A stretch of 64,000 nucleotides of DNA, taken from NCBI RefSeq assembly GCF_042666435.1, contig NZ_JBHTDC010000001.1, positions 1,550,001 through 1,614,000 of the forward strand, written 5' to 3'. A model generated the notes under the pieces. The model worked only from the letters and a program-made list of their open reading frames with translations. It did no database searches and was not told where the DNA came from. The stretch comes from Allosphingosinicella sp042666435 (GTDB lineage Bacteria > Pseudomonadota > Alphaproteobacteria > Sphingomonadales > Sphingomonadaceae). Positions 57,446 to 64,000 of the stretch are shown here, piece by piece (within the stretch, counting starts at the first letter, position 1; every line of letters begins with the position of its first letter). Position numbers and translations under genes: made by a program.

Positions 57446-59579
57446 AGCCGCCGCCGAACTGGAGCGACTCGCCGCCGAGATCGCGCGGCATAACCGACTC
57501 TACCACGCCGAGGATGCGCCGGAGATTTCGGACTCGGAATATGACGCGCTCATCCGCCGCAATGCCGAGTTGGAGGCGGCTTTCCCTCACCTGGCGCGCG
57601 AGGACAGTCCGTCGCTTGCAGTCGGCGCGGCGCCAGCGGGGCCGCTCGCCAAGGTGCGGCACGCGGCGCCGATGCTCAGCCTCGACAATGCCTTTTCCGA
57701 AGGCGAGGTCGCGGATTTCGTCGGCCGCATCCGGCGCTATCTCAGCCTGTCCGAAGGAGAGACCGTCGCGCTCACCGCCGAACCGAAGATCGACGGCCTG
57801 TCCTGCTCACTCCGCTACGAGAATGGCGTCCTCGTCCTCGCCGCGACGCGGGGCGACGGCACGACGGGCGAGGACGTCACCCCCAACGCCCGCACCATCG
57901 CCGACATTCCCGCCACCCTGTTCCCCGGCGAAAGCCGGGGCCCAGAATCCGGTGCGACTGGACCCCGGCTTTCGCCGGGGAAGATCCCCGCCGTCTTCGA
58001 GGTGCGCGGCGAGGTCTATATGTCCAAAGCGGACTTCGCCGCGCTCAACGAGCGCCAAGCGCAGGCCGGGGGAAAGATCTTCGCCAATCCGCGCAACGCC
58101 GCAGCCGGATCGCTGCGGCAGAAGGATGCCGCCATCACCGCCGCGCGCCCTTTGCGCTTCCTCGCCCATGGCTGGGGCGAAGCGTCGGCGCTTCCGGCCG
58201 ACACGCAATGCGGCATGATGCGCGCTATCAGCGCATGGGGCCTGCCGGTGTCGGAGGATTTCCTGCGCTTCGTCGATCTGGAGACGCTGCTCGCCCATTA
58301 CCGCGCGATCGAGGCGAAGCGGGCCGACCTGCCGTTTGACATAGACGGCGTCGTCTACAAGGTCGACCGTCTCGACTGGCAGAAGCGCCTCGGCCAGGTC
58401 GCCCGCGCCCCGCGCTGGGCGATCGCGCACAAATTCCCGGCCGAGAAGGCGCAGACCACCTTGAACGCCATCGACATCCAGGTCGGCCGCACCGGCAAGC
58501 TGACGCCGGTGGCGCGGCTGGAGCCGGTGACGGTGGGCGGCGTCACCGTCACCAACGCCACCCTCCACAATGCCGACGAGATCGGACGGCTGGGGGTGCG
58601 GATCGGCGACCGGGTGGTGATCCAGCGCGCCGGCGACGTCATCCCGCAAGTGCTGGAGAATTTGACGCCCGACGAAGCGCGCCCTGCCTATGTCTTCCCC
58701 ACCTTATGCCCCGAATGCGGGTCGGACGCGGTGCGCGAGGAAGGCGAGGTCGACATACGCTGCACCGGCGGCCTGATCTGCCCGGCCCAGCGCGTTGAGC
58801 GCCTCCGCCACTTCGTCAGTCGCCACGCGCTCGACATAGAGGGGCTGGGGCTGGTCCACATCGAGAGCTTCTTCCGCGACGGGCTGGTGCGCTCGCCGGC
58901 CGACATCTTCCGCCTGACCAAGGATGCCCTGCTCGAACGCGAGCGTTGGGCGGAGCTGTCGGCGGCCAATCTGGTCGCCGCCATCGACGCGCGGCGAACG
59001 CCGCCGCTCGACCGGTTCCTGTTCGCGCTCGGCATCCGCCATATCGGCGAGGTGACGGCGCGCGATCTCGCCCGCCGTTATAAATCCTGGGCGGGTTTCC
59101 GGGCGACGATCGACGATGCGCTGGCGGTGCGTGCAGGCACCCAGCCCACTCCGGCCGAACCGGATCGCAAGTTCCTGCTGCGCCGGAACAAGGCGGTGGT
59201 GGCCGCGATCGATACCGCGGGCGTCGGTCCCGAAGTCGCCAACGCCCTGCTCGATTTCTTCGAGGAGCCGCACAATCGCGAGGTGGTGGACGATATCCTG
59301 GCCGCGGGGGTGAAGCCGCAGGACGTGGTCCACGAGACGCGTGCGTCGCCGGTCAGCGGCAAGACACTGGTCTTCACCGGCAGCCTGGAGACTTTGTCCC
59401 GAGACGAGGCCAAGGCGCAGGCCGACGCCCTTGGCGCGAAAGTGGCCGCGTCGGTATCGGCCAAGACCGACCTGGTGATCGCCGGGCCAGGCGCGGGGTC
59501 GAAGCTCAAAAAGGCTGAGGAGCTGGGGATCGAAGTGATCGACGAGGCGGCATGGGCGAAGATCGTGGCGGGAGCCTGA
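57432..59579 (+). CDS. ligA: NAD-dependent DNA ligase LigA
   Basis: 715 residues from the ATG at 57432. Adenylation domain with KIDGLS (Lys119, AMP-binding), OB fold, zinc finger CPECGS...CTGGLICPAQ, HhH repeats (RLGVRIGDRVVIQRAGDVIPQ, FLFALGIRHIGEVTA) and a C-terminal BRCT (SGKTLVFTGSLETLSRDEAKA). Residues about 164-184 (FPGESRGPESGATGPRLSPGK) are coded by a palindromic repeat, in the linker before FEVRGEVYM, where other LigA proteins have only a few residues. Confidence 0.97.
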   Translation: MTETEAAAELERLAAEIARHNRLYHAEDAPEISDSEYDALIRRNAELEAAFPHLAREDSPSLAVGAAPAGPLAKVRHAAPMLSLDNAFSEGEVADFVGRIRRYLSLSEGETVALTAEPKIDGLSCSLRYENGVLVLAATRGDGTTGEDVTPNARTIADIPATLFPGESRGPESGATGPRLSPGKIPAVFEVRGEVYMSKADFAALNERQAQAGGKIFANPRNAAAGSLRQKDAAITAARPLRFLAHGWGEASALPADTQCGMMRAISAWGLPVSEDFLRFVDLETLLAHYRAIEAKRADLPFDIDGVVYKVDRLDWQKRLGQVARAPRWAIAHKFPAEKAQTTLNAIDIQVGRTGKLTPVARLEPVTVGGVTVTNATLHNADEIGRLGVRIGDRVVIQRAGDVIPQVLENLTPDEARPAYVFPTLCPECGSDAVREEGEVDIRCTGGLICPAQRVERLRHFVSRHALDIEGLGLVHIESFFRDGLVRSPADIFRLTKDALLERERWAELSAANLVAAIDARRTPPLDRFLFALGIRHIGEVTARDLARRYKSWAGFRATIDDALAVRAGTQPTPAEPDRKFLLRRNKAVVAAIDTAGVGPEVANALLDFFEEPHNREVVDDILAAGVKPQDVVHETRASPVSGKTLVFTGSLETLSRDEAKAQADALGAKVAASVSAKTDLVIAGPGAGSKLKKAEELGIEVIDEAAWAKIVAGA
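57921..57982. repeat. Palindromic repeat in frame within ligA
   Basis: Perfect 20-bp arms: TTCCCCGGCGAAAGCCGGGG (57921-57940) and its complement at 57963-57982, spacer 22 bp. Same family as 30511-30561. Confidence 0.85.
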
Positions 59580-59616
59580 CCGTCGCCCCAGCGAGATCGA
59601 GCGCCATCGCTATTTT

Positions 59617-59649
59617 CGTCCTGGGATCCCAGCCTGCGCTGGGATGACG
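59617..59649. repeat. Short palindromic repeat
   Basis: ATCCCAGC (59626-59633) and GCTGGGAT (59638-59645) inside a CGTCCTGGGAT...GGGATGACG frame, the usual sphingomonad repeat style. Lies between convergent ligA and prmA, so it may act as a terminator for both. Confidence 0.55.
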
Positions 59650-59652
59650 CCT

Positions 59653-60588
59653 CTATTGCCAGCCCAGCGACCGTCGCTTGCGCATCACCAGGGTCGGCCA
59701 CTCGCCGCGATCGATGCGGAAGCTCAGCATCAGCCCTTGCCGGCGATAGGCGGAGGCGACCTTGTCGGCCTGATGATCGAGCAGACCGGCGAGGATCAGG
59801 CGGCCGCCGGGCGCGACCGCCCTGGCGACCGAGGGCGCGAGATCGATCAGCGGCCCCGCCAGGATGTTGGCGATGAGAAGATCGTAGGGCGCGCGGGCCT
59901 TCAGGCGGCCATGCTCCATCCCCGGCGCCACGGCCAATTCCACCTGCCCCCGCGCGCGGCCGAGAGCGATGTCGTTAATGCCCGCATTCTCCTGCGTCAC
60001 CTCGATCGAGACGGGGTCGATGTCGGACGCGGCCACCTTCGCCGCCGGCCATAGCTTAAGCGCCGAGAAGGCGAGGAGGCCGGTGCCGGTACCGAGATCG
60101 AGGATATCGGCGAAATTGATCCCCCCGCTTTTCAGCCTGTCGAGCGCCATCAGGCAGCCGGTGGTGGTCTCATGCTGGCCAGTGCCGAAGGCGCGGCCGG
60201 CGTCGATCTCCAGCGCTATTGCATCAGCCGGTATCGTGTCGCGATGCGCGGGCGTGTGGACGAAGAAGCGGCCGGCGCGGATCGGCTCCAGCCCCTGCTG
60301 ACTGAGCGTCACCCAATCCTCCTCGACGAGCTTCTCGACTGTCGGCGCCACGTCGCCCGCGCTGGGGGCGAGCGCCTTCAGGGCGGAGAGGGTGGCGGCG
60401 GTCGGCGCCACGTCGAAATAGGCTTCGAGCAGCCATTCGTCCGGCCGCGCCGGATCGGGCTCGCGGGTCATCAGCACCGGCGGCGTCTCCAGGAACACGA
60501 GCTGCGAGATGTCCGCCGCGATCGCCTCCGCTTCCGCCTTGATGCAGGGCAGGCTTGCTTTCCAACTATCGGACAAAGCTGGCCCCAT
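59653..60588 (-). CDS. prmA: Ribosomal protein L11 methyltransferase PrmA
   Basis: 311 residues. Motif I ILDLGTGTGLLAFSALKL, FGTGQHETTTGCL (the PrmA hallmark before motif I), and LLIANILAGPLIDLA (post-motif N-I-L). Trimethylates L11 at several lysines. The N-terminus overlaps the 3' end of the SDR gene by 23 bp, so the two are cotranscribed. Confidence 0.93.
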   Translation of the reverse strand: MGPALSDSWKASLPCIKAEAEAIAADISQLVFLETPPVLMTREPDPARPDEWLLEAYFDVAPTAATLSALKALAPSAGDVAPTVEKLVEEDWVTLSQQGLEPIRAGRFFVHTPAHRDTIPADAIALEIDAGRAFGTGQHETTTGCLMALDRLKSGGINFADILDLGTGTGLLAFSALKLWPAAKVAASDIDPVSIEVTQENAGINDIALGRARGQVELAVAPGMEHGRLKARAPYDLLIANILAGPLIDLAPSVARAVAPGGRLILAGLLDHQADKVASAYRRQGLMLSFRIDRGEWPTLVMRKRRSLGWQ

Positions 60589-61273
60589 TGACGTCGATCA
60601 CCGCGCCGGTCGCCGATGCGGGCGCATCCACGGCGAGCCAGCGCACCGTCTCCGCCACCTCGCCGGCCGAGGCGACACGACCCAAGGGGATGTCTGCGAG
60701 CAATTTGGCGCCGCCGCGGCTCTCGACATAATCCTCGGCCATGCCGGTCATGGTGAAGCCGGGGCAGACGGCGAAGGCGAGGATGTTCTCGCCGGCATAG
60801 CCTCGGGCGATCGTCTTGGTCATGCCGATCATGCCGGCCTTGGACGCGGCATAGTGCCAGTGCTGCGGCGAATCGCCGCGATAGGCGGCGCGGCTCGCCA
60901 CGTTGACGAGGCGGCCGCCGCCCTGCTCGCGGAAGTGCAGCACGGCAAGACGGCACAGTTCGGCCGAGGCGGTGAGGTTGATCCGCATCGTCCGCTCCCA
61001 GGCCGCGACCCAGTTTTCATGGTCCTGCTCGACGGGCGCCGCCTCGAAAATCCCGGCATTGTTGACCAATGCATCGATGCGGCCACCAAGCCGCTCCAGC
61101 GCCTCCGCCCAAAGCCGCCCGGCCGCGCCCAGCTGCGAGAGATCGGCGGCGATGCGGCGTTCGTCGCCGTCGCGGGTGGAATGGCCAACGACATTGTGTG
61201 CGCCGAGCGCCGAGACGATGGACTGGCCGATACCCCGGCTGGTGCCGGTGACGAGGATGTTGAGCTTATTCAT
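60566..61273 (-). CDS. Short-chain dehydrogenase/reductase (SDR)
   Basis: 235 residues; ATG at 61273. Rossmann TGTSRGIGQSIV (TGxxxGIG), LVNNAGIF (NNAG), the catalytic set in NVASRAAYRG, WHYAASKAGMI (Y-x3-K) and CPGFTMTGMA. NAD(P)H oxidoreductase of unknown substrate, cytoplasmic; resembles beta-ketoacyl-ACP-reductase-like SDRs. Precedes prmA with overlap. Confidence 0.9.
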   Translation of the reverse strand: MNKLNILVTGTSRGIGQSIVSALGAHNVVGHSTRDGDERRIAADLSQLGAAGRLWAEALERLGGRIDALVNNAGIFEAAPVEQDHENWVAAWERTMRINLTASAELCRLAVLHFREQGGGRLVNVASRAAYRGDSPQHWHYAASKAGMIGMTKTIARGYAGENILAFAVCPGFTMTGMAEDYVESRGGAKLLADIPLGRVASAGEVAETVRWLAVDAPASATGAVIDVNGASFVR

Positions 61274-61313
61274 GCCGCGCTCGATAGGCCGCGGCGGCAC
61301 GGAGGGAAAGGGC

Positions 61314-62627
61314 TCAGGCCGCGAAGCTGTTGACGAATTCGGACGTGGTGGCGCGGAAACGGGTGAGCTGGTCGCTGACCCGGACGAAGCCGCCCTCGAC
61401 CTCGTCGATCTCGGTCGCGACCCTGTCCGTATCGGCGCGGATGGCGGCGATGGTTGAGGACATGGAATCGGCGGCGAGCGCGGTCTCATCGACGGCGGCG
61501 GTAATCATGGTGACGGTCTGCGCCTGGACCTCCATCGCCTGGCGGATGCGGTCGGCCGAGGACTGGACCTCCACCACCGTCTGCTGAATGGAGCCGTTGG
61601 CTTCCACCGTCTGACGGGTCGCAGCCGTGATGGCGGTGATCTTGGCGGTGATGTCGTCCGTGGCGCGAGCCGTCTGGCTGGCGAGCGACTTCACCTCCTG
61701 CGCGACCACCGCGAAGCCGCGTCCCGCATCGCCCGCGCGCGCCGCCTCGATAGTGGCGTTCAAGGCCAGCAGGTTGGTCTGGCCGGCGATATCGCGGATC
61801 AGGCCGAGGATCGATTCGATCGCCTCGACATGGGCGGAGAGCGCGTGGCTGACCTTGACCGCTTCGGACGCCTGCCCGCCGGCGCGGGTGGCAACGCCGG
61901 CCGCGACCTCGACTTCGTTGCGCGCATCCTCGATCGCCTGGATGAGGCCGGCCGCGGTCTGCGCCGCCTCGCGCATCGCCACCGCCGACTGCTCCGCCGC
62001 CGCCGCGACCTCCGATGTCTTGCCCAGCATCCCGCGCGCGGCGCTGGCCGTCGCCGCGGTGCGATCACGCAGCCCCGCCGATTCCTTCGCGGTCGCGGCG
62101 ACGAGCTGCGCCACCGTCCGCTCGAACGTGTCGCTCTGCCGTCCCCGCGCCGCCGCCGCCTCGTCGGCTTCGAGAAGGCCGATCTGGGCGAGGATGATGT
62201 CGGTTTCATAAGCGCGGAGCCGCATCAGCGTCTCCATGGCGCCGGCCAAAGCGGCCTCGTCGTCCATGTTCCGGCGGAGCGCCTCGGCCAGCTTCGCCGT
62301 CAGCCGCGCGCGCCGGTCGATGACTTCGGGTACGGACCGGCGGCGGCTGTGGAGCTCGATGCCGTAGCCGGCGATGGCGTGGACCCAGTCGCTGTCGACA
62401 GGGCTGGTGCAGCGCTCGCGGAACTGGCGGACGATATCGTCGCCCGCATGGTCGCGAACGACCGGCTCCAATATCCCGCTCGCGTCGCGCCAGAGCGCGT
62501 GCAGATCGGCCTCGAACGCGCCGTGGGGATTATAGGCGGCGAGTCGCGCCTCCACCTGTTGGGCGGTGAGTTTCTGCAATCTGGAACCATCCTCGTGAAC
62601 ATGAAAATCGGCCGCCATGGCGCACAT
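61314..62627 (-). CDS. Cytoplasmic chemoreceptor, globin-coupled-sensor-like (copy 1)
   Basis: 437 residues without membrane segments. The sensor part (about 30-170) is helical; ELHSRRRSVPEVID might be a protoglobin proximal-His region, but a haem site is unproven. Then a methyl-accepting domain with the hairpin tip DIAGQTNLLALNATIEAARAG and heptads AAAAEQSAVAMREAAQTA. The signalling half is almost identical to copy 2 while the sensor halves are unrelated in detail. Signals to CheA/CheW coded elsewhere. Confidence 0.87.
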   Translation of the reverse strand: MCAMAADFHVHEDGSRLQKLTAQQVEARLAAYNPHGAFEADLHALWRDASGILEPVVRDHAGDDIVRQFRERCTSPVDSDWVHAIAGYGIELHSRRRSVPEVIDRRARLTAKLAEALRRNMDDEAALAGAMETLMRLRAYETDIILAQIGLLEADEAAAARGRQSDTFERTVAQLVAATAKESAGLRDRTAATASAARGMLGKTSEVAAAAEQSAVAMREAAQTAAGLIQAIEDARNEVEVAAGVATRAGGQASEAVKVSHALSAHVEAIESILGLIRDIAGQTNLLALNATIEAARAGDAGRGFAVVAQEVKSLASQTARATDDITAKITAITAATRQTVEANGSIQQTVVEVQSSADRIRQAMEVQAQTVTMITAAVDETALAADSMSSTIAAIRADTDRVATEIDEVEGGFVRVSDQLTRFRATTSEFVNSFAA

Positions 62628-62686
62628 CCCGGAGCTTACGGAGTCAGCGCCGACCCTTATCGCGGCCGGGTAAAGGAGTGCTTAGC

Positions 62687-64000
62687 TCAGGCGGCGTAAT
62701 TCTCGACGAAGCGGCTGGTGGCCGCTTTGAACGTCGTCATCTGCGCGTCCACCTGGCCGAAATTGCGCTCGACTTCGCCGATCTCGCTGACCACCGTCTC
62801 GGTATCCGAGCGGATGGCGGCGATCGTGGAGGACATGGAATCGGCGGCGAGCGCGGTCTCATCGACGGCGGCTGTAATCATGGTGACAGTCTGGGCCTGC
62901 ACCTCCATCGCCTGGCGGATGCGGTCGGCCGAGGACTGGACCTCGACCACCGTCTGCTGGATGGAGCCGTTCGCCTCGACCGTCTGCTTCGTGGCTTGCT
63001 GAATGGCCGCAATTTTCGTTGTTATGTCGTCCGTGGCGCGGGCCGTCTGGCTGGCGAGCGACTTCACCTCCTGCGCCACCACCGCGAAGCCGCGCCCCGC
63101 GTCGCCCGCGCGCGCCGCCTCGATAGTGGCGTTCAAGGCCAGCAAATTGGTCTGCCCGGCAATGTCGCGGATGAGGCCGAGGATCGATTCGATCGCCTCG
63201 ACATGGGCCGACAAGGCCTGGCTGACCTTGACCGCTTCGGACGCCTGCCCGCCGGCGCGGGTGGCGACGCCGGCGGCGACCTCCACTTCGTTCCTCGCAT
63301 CCTCGATCGCCTGGATAAGCCCGGCCGCGGTCTGCGCGGCTTCCCGCATCGCCACCGCCGACTGCTCCGCCGCCGCCGCGACCTCCGATGTCTTGCCCAG
63401 CATCCCGCGCGCCGCGCTGGACGCGTCGGCCGCCTGGCCGCGCAGCGACCGGCTCTCGGTCGCCGTCCGCTCGACCACGGTCATGATCTCGTCGTTGAAT
63501 TCGGCCCCGCGCGCGATCCGGCCCCGCCGCTCCTCCTGCTTGCGAAGCGCGTCGAACTGGGCGGCGAAGACGTCCACCTCGAGCAGGCTTCCCTCCAGCA
63601 CCGTTCGGGTCAGCCGCGCCAGACGCTCCGGGTCGTCGCGCAAAGTCTCGGTCAATATCCGCTGGACCTCAGCGGCGGCCGCGGTGGCGCCGGCGAACAA
63701 GGTGGTGAGGGGGACGTGGGCGGCCGCCGCGGTCGCGACATAGTCGCGGGCGATATCGACCCATTTCTGGCTGCCGACATCCTCGAACTTGAGCCGGAGA
63801 TAGGGAATGATCCGCTGAGTCAGCTTCCCGATCTTGTCGCCGCCGATTTCGTGATCGAGGTCGGGCGACTGCGCGTAGCGGGTCCAGAAGGCGCGGGCGA
63901 CGCTCTCGACCTGGGGTTCGACCAGGTTCCAGACTTCGCGCGCCTGCTCGCGGAGCGTCCCCTGGCTATCGAACATGCCGATCCGCTCGTCGATGGTCAC
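62687..64000 (-). CDS. Cytoplasmic chemoreceptor, globin-coupled-sensor-like (copy 2; may continue beyond window)
   Basis: At least 437 residues; the first codon seen is a GTG exactly at the right edge (64000), so the true start may lie outside. N-terminal ~180 residues resemble a protoglobin sensor: AREVWNLVEPQVESVARAFWTRY, and YVATAAAAHVPLTTLFAG, in which AH would be the proximal His. Then the methyl-accepting domain, matching copy 1 over about 240 residues including DIAGQTNLLALNATIEAARAG. Candidate oxygen or redox chemoreceptor. Confidence 0.85.
   Translation of the reverse strand: MTIDERIGMFDSQGTLREQAREVWNLVEPQVESVARAFWTRYAQSPDLDHEIGGDKIGKLTQRIIPYLRLKFEDVGSQKWVDIARDYVATAAAAHVPLTTLFAGATAAAAEVQRILTETLRDDPERLARLTRTVLEGSLLEVDVFAAQFDALRKQEERRGRIARGAEFNDEIMTVVERTATESRSLRGQAADASSAARGMLGKTSEVAAAAEQSAVAMREAAQTAAGLIQAIEDARNEVEVAAGVATRAGGQASEAVKVSQALSAHVEAIESILGLIRDIAGQTNLLALNATIEAARAGDAGRGFAVVAQEVKSLASQTARATDDITTKIAAIQQATKQTVEANGSIQQTVVEVQSSADRIRQAMEVQAQTVTMITAAVDETALAADSMSSTIAAIRSDTETVVSEIGEVERNFGQVDAQMTTFKAATSRFVENYAA

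Overview
The window is GC-rich (roughly two thirds G+C outside a few islands) and reads as chromosomal DNA of a member of the Sphingomonadales (Alphaproteobacteria). Pointers are the 3' end of a dnaE2-type polymerase gene, UrcA, DUF1326/DUF2182, LytS/LytTR regulators, GTTC-N7-GTTC LexA boxes, GGAAC-N16-CGTT (EcfG-type) promoters, a yajC-secD-secF-DUF498 operon, and short palindromic repeats of the kind common in sphingomonad genomes. No 16S rRNA gene is present, so this is a family-level inference.

Layout. 1-4.3 kb: dnaE2 3' end, a secreted small protein, a metallo-beta-lactamase-fold hydrolase, a VOC protein, a DUF3617 lipoprotein and an exported M20 amidohydrolase. 4.3-5.75 kb: a LexA box, then a LysM-linked nuclease toxin gene broken by one in-frame TGA, then a YezG-like immunity gene. 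5.8-9.6 kb: uvrB, a methyltransferase and an OsmC protein. 9.6-17.7 kb: small stress and envelope genes, namely two low-complexity proteins behind EcfG-type promoters, three related lipoproteins, a GNAT protein, DUF2721/DUF4345 membrane proteins, an 18-codon ORF with a full-length Shine-Dalgarno sequence, a cold-shock gene and UrcA. 18-24.7 kb: an L,D-transpeptidase and a SleB-type hydrolase, a sterol-desaturase-like oxidase, a macrodomain protein, a PRC-barrel protein and a second cold-shock gene. 25-29.7 kb: a LytS/LytTR two-component pair and a TonB-dependent receptor. 29.8-32.6 kb: DUF1622, a coiled-coil protein, a zinc-ribbon protein, a YedK/HMCES protein and a VOC protein. 32.8-34.8 kb: an AT-rich OLD-like ATPase/TOPRIM defence gene next to a frameshifted second copy of the uvrA 3' end, then uvrA to 37.8 kb. 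38-42.9 kb: a large secreted protein of unknown function, the DUF1326/DUF2182 pair, an exported methyltransferase and a LigB-type dioxygenase. 43-48.7 kb: two tandem FG-GAP/RTX proteins, then tRNA-Pro(GGG). 49-55 kb: a thioesterase, yajC-secD-secF-DUF498, a glycosyltransferase and bamD. 55-59.6 kb: recN, a Phd/RelE toxin-antitoxin pair and ligA. 59.6-64 kb: prmA, an SDR protein and two tandem cytoplasmic chemoreceptors.

How the genes fit together. DNA repair is a recurring theme: dnaE2, uvrB, uvrA, recN, ligA and a YedK-like DNA-protein crosslink gene. LexA boxes precede uvrA, the toxin locus and the zinc-ribbon gene. Envelope biogenesis is the second theme (LDT, SleB, BamD, SecDF). Mobile or conflict functions are scattered as single insertions rather than grouped in one island.

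The most interesting signals are: (1) the LexA-box/LysM-nuclease/immunity locus; (2) the 18-codon ORF with 15-nt complementarity to the 16S rRNA 3' end and its stop codon in a hairpin loop; (3) the OLD gene bordered by a diverged, frameshifted uvrA 3' end; (4) palindromic repeats read in frame inside uvrA, ligA and a coiled-coil gene; (5) a shared leader in front of both csp genes that can pair with their ribosome binding sites.
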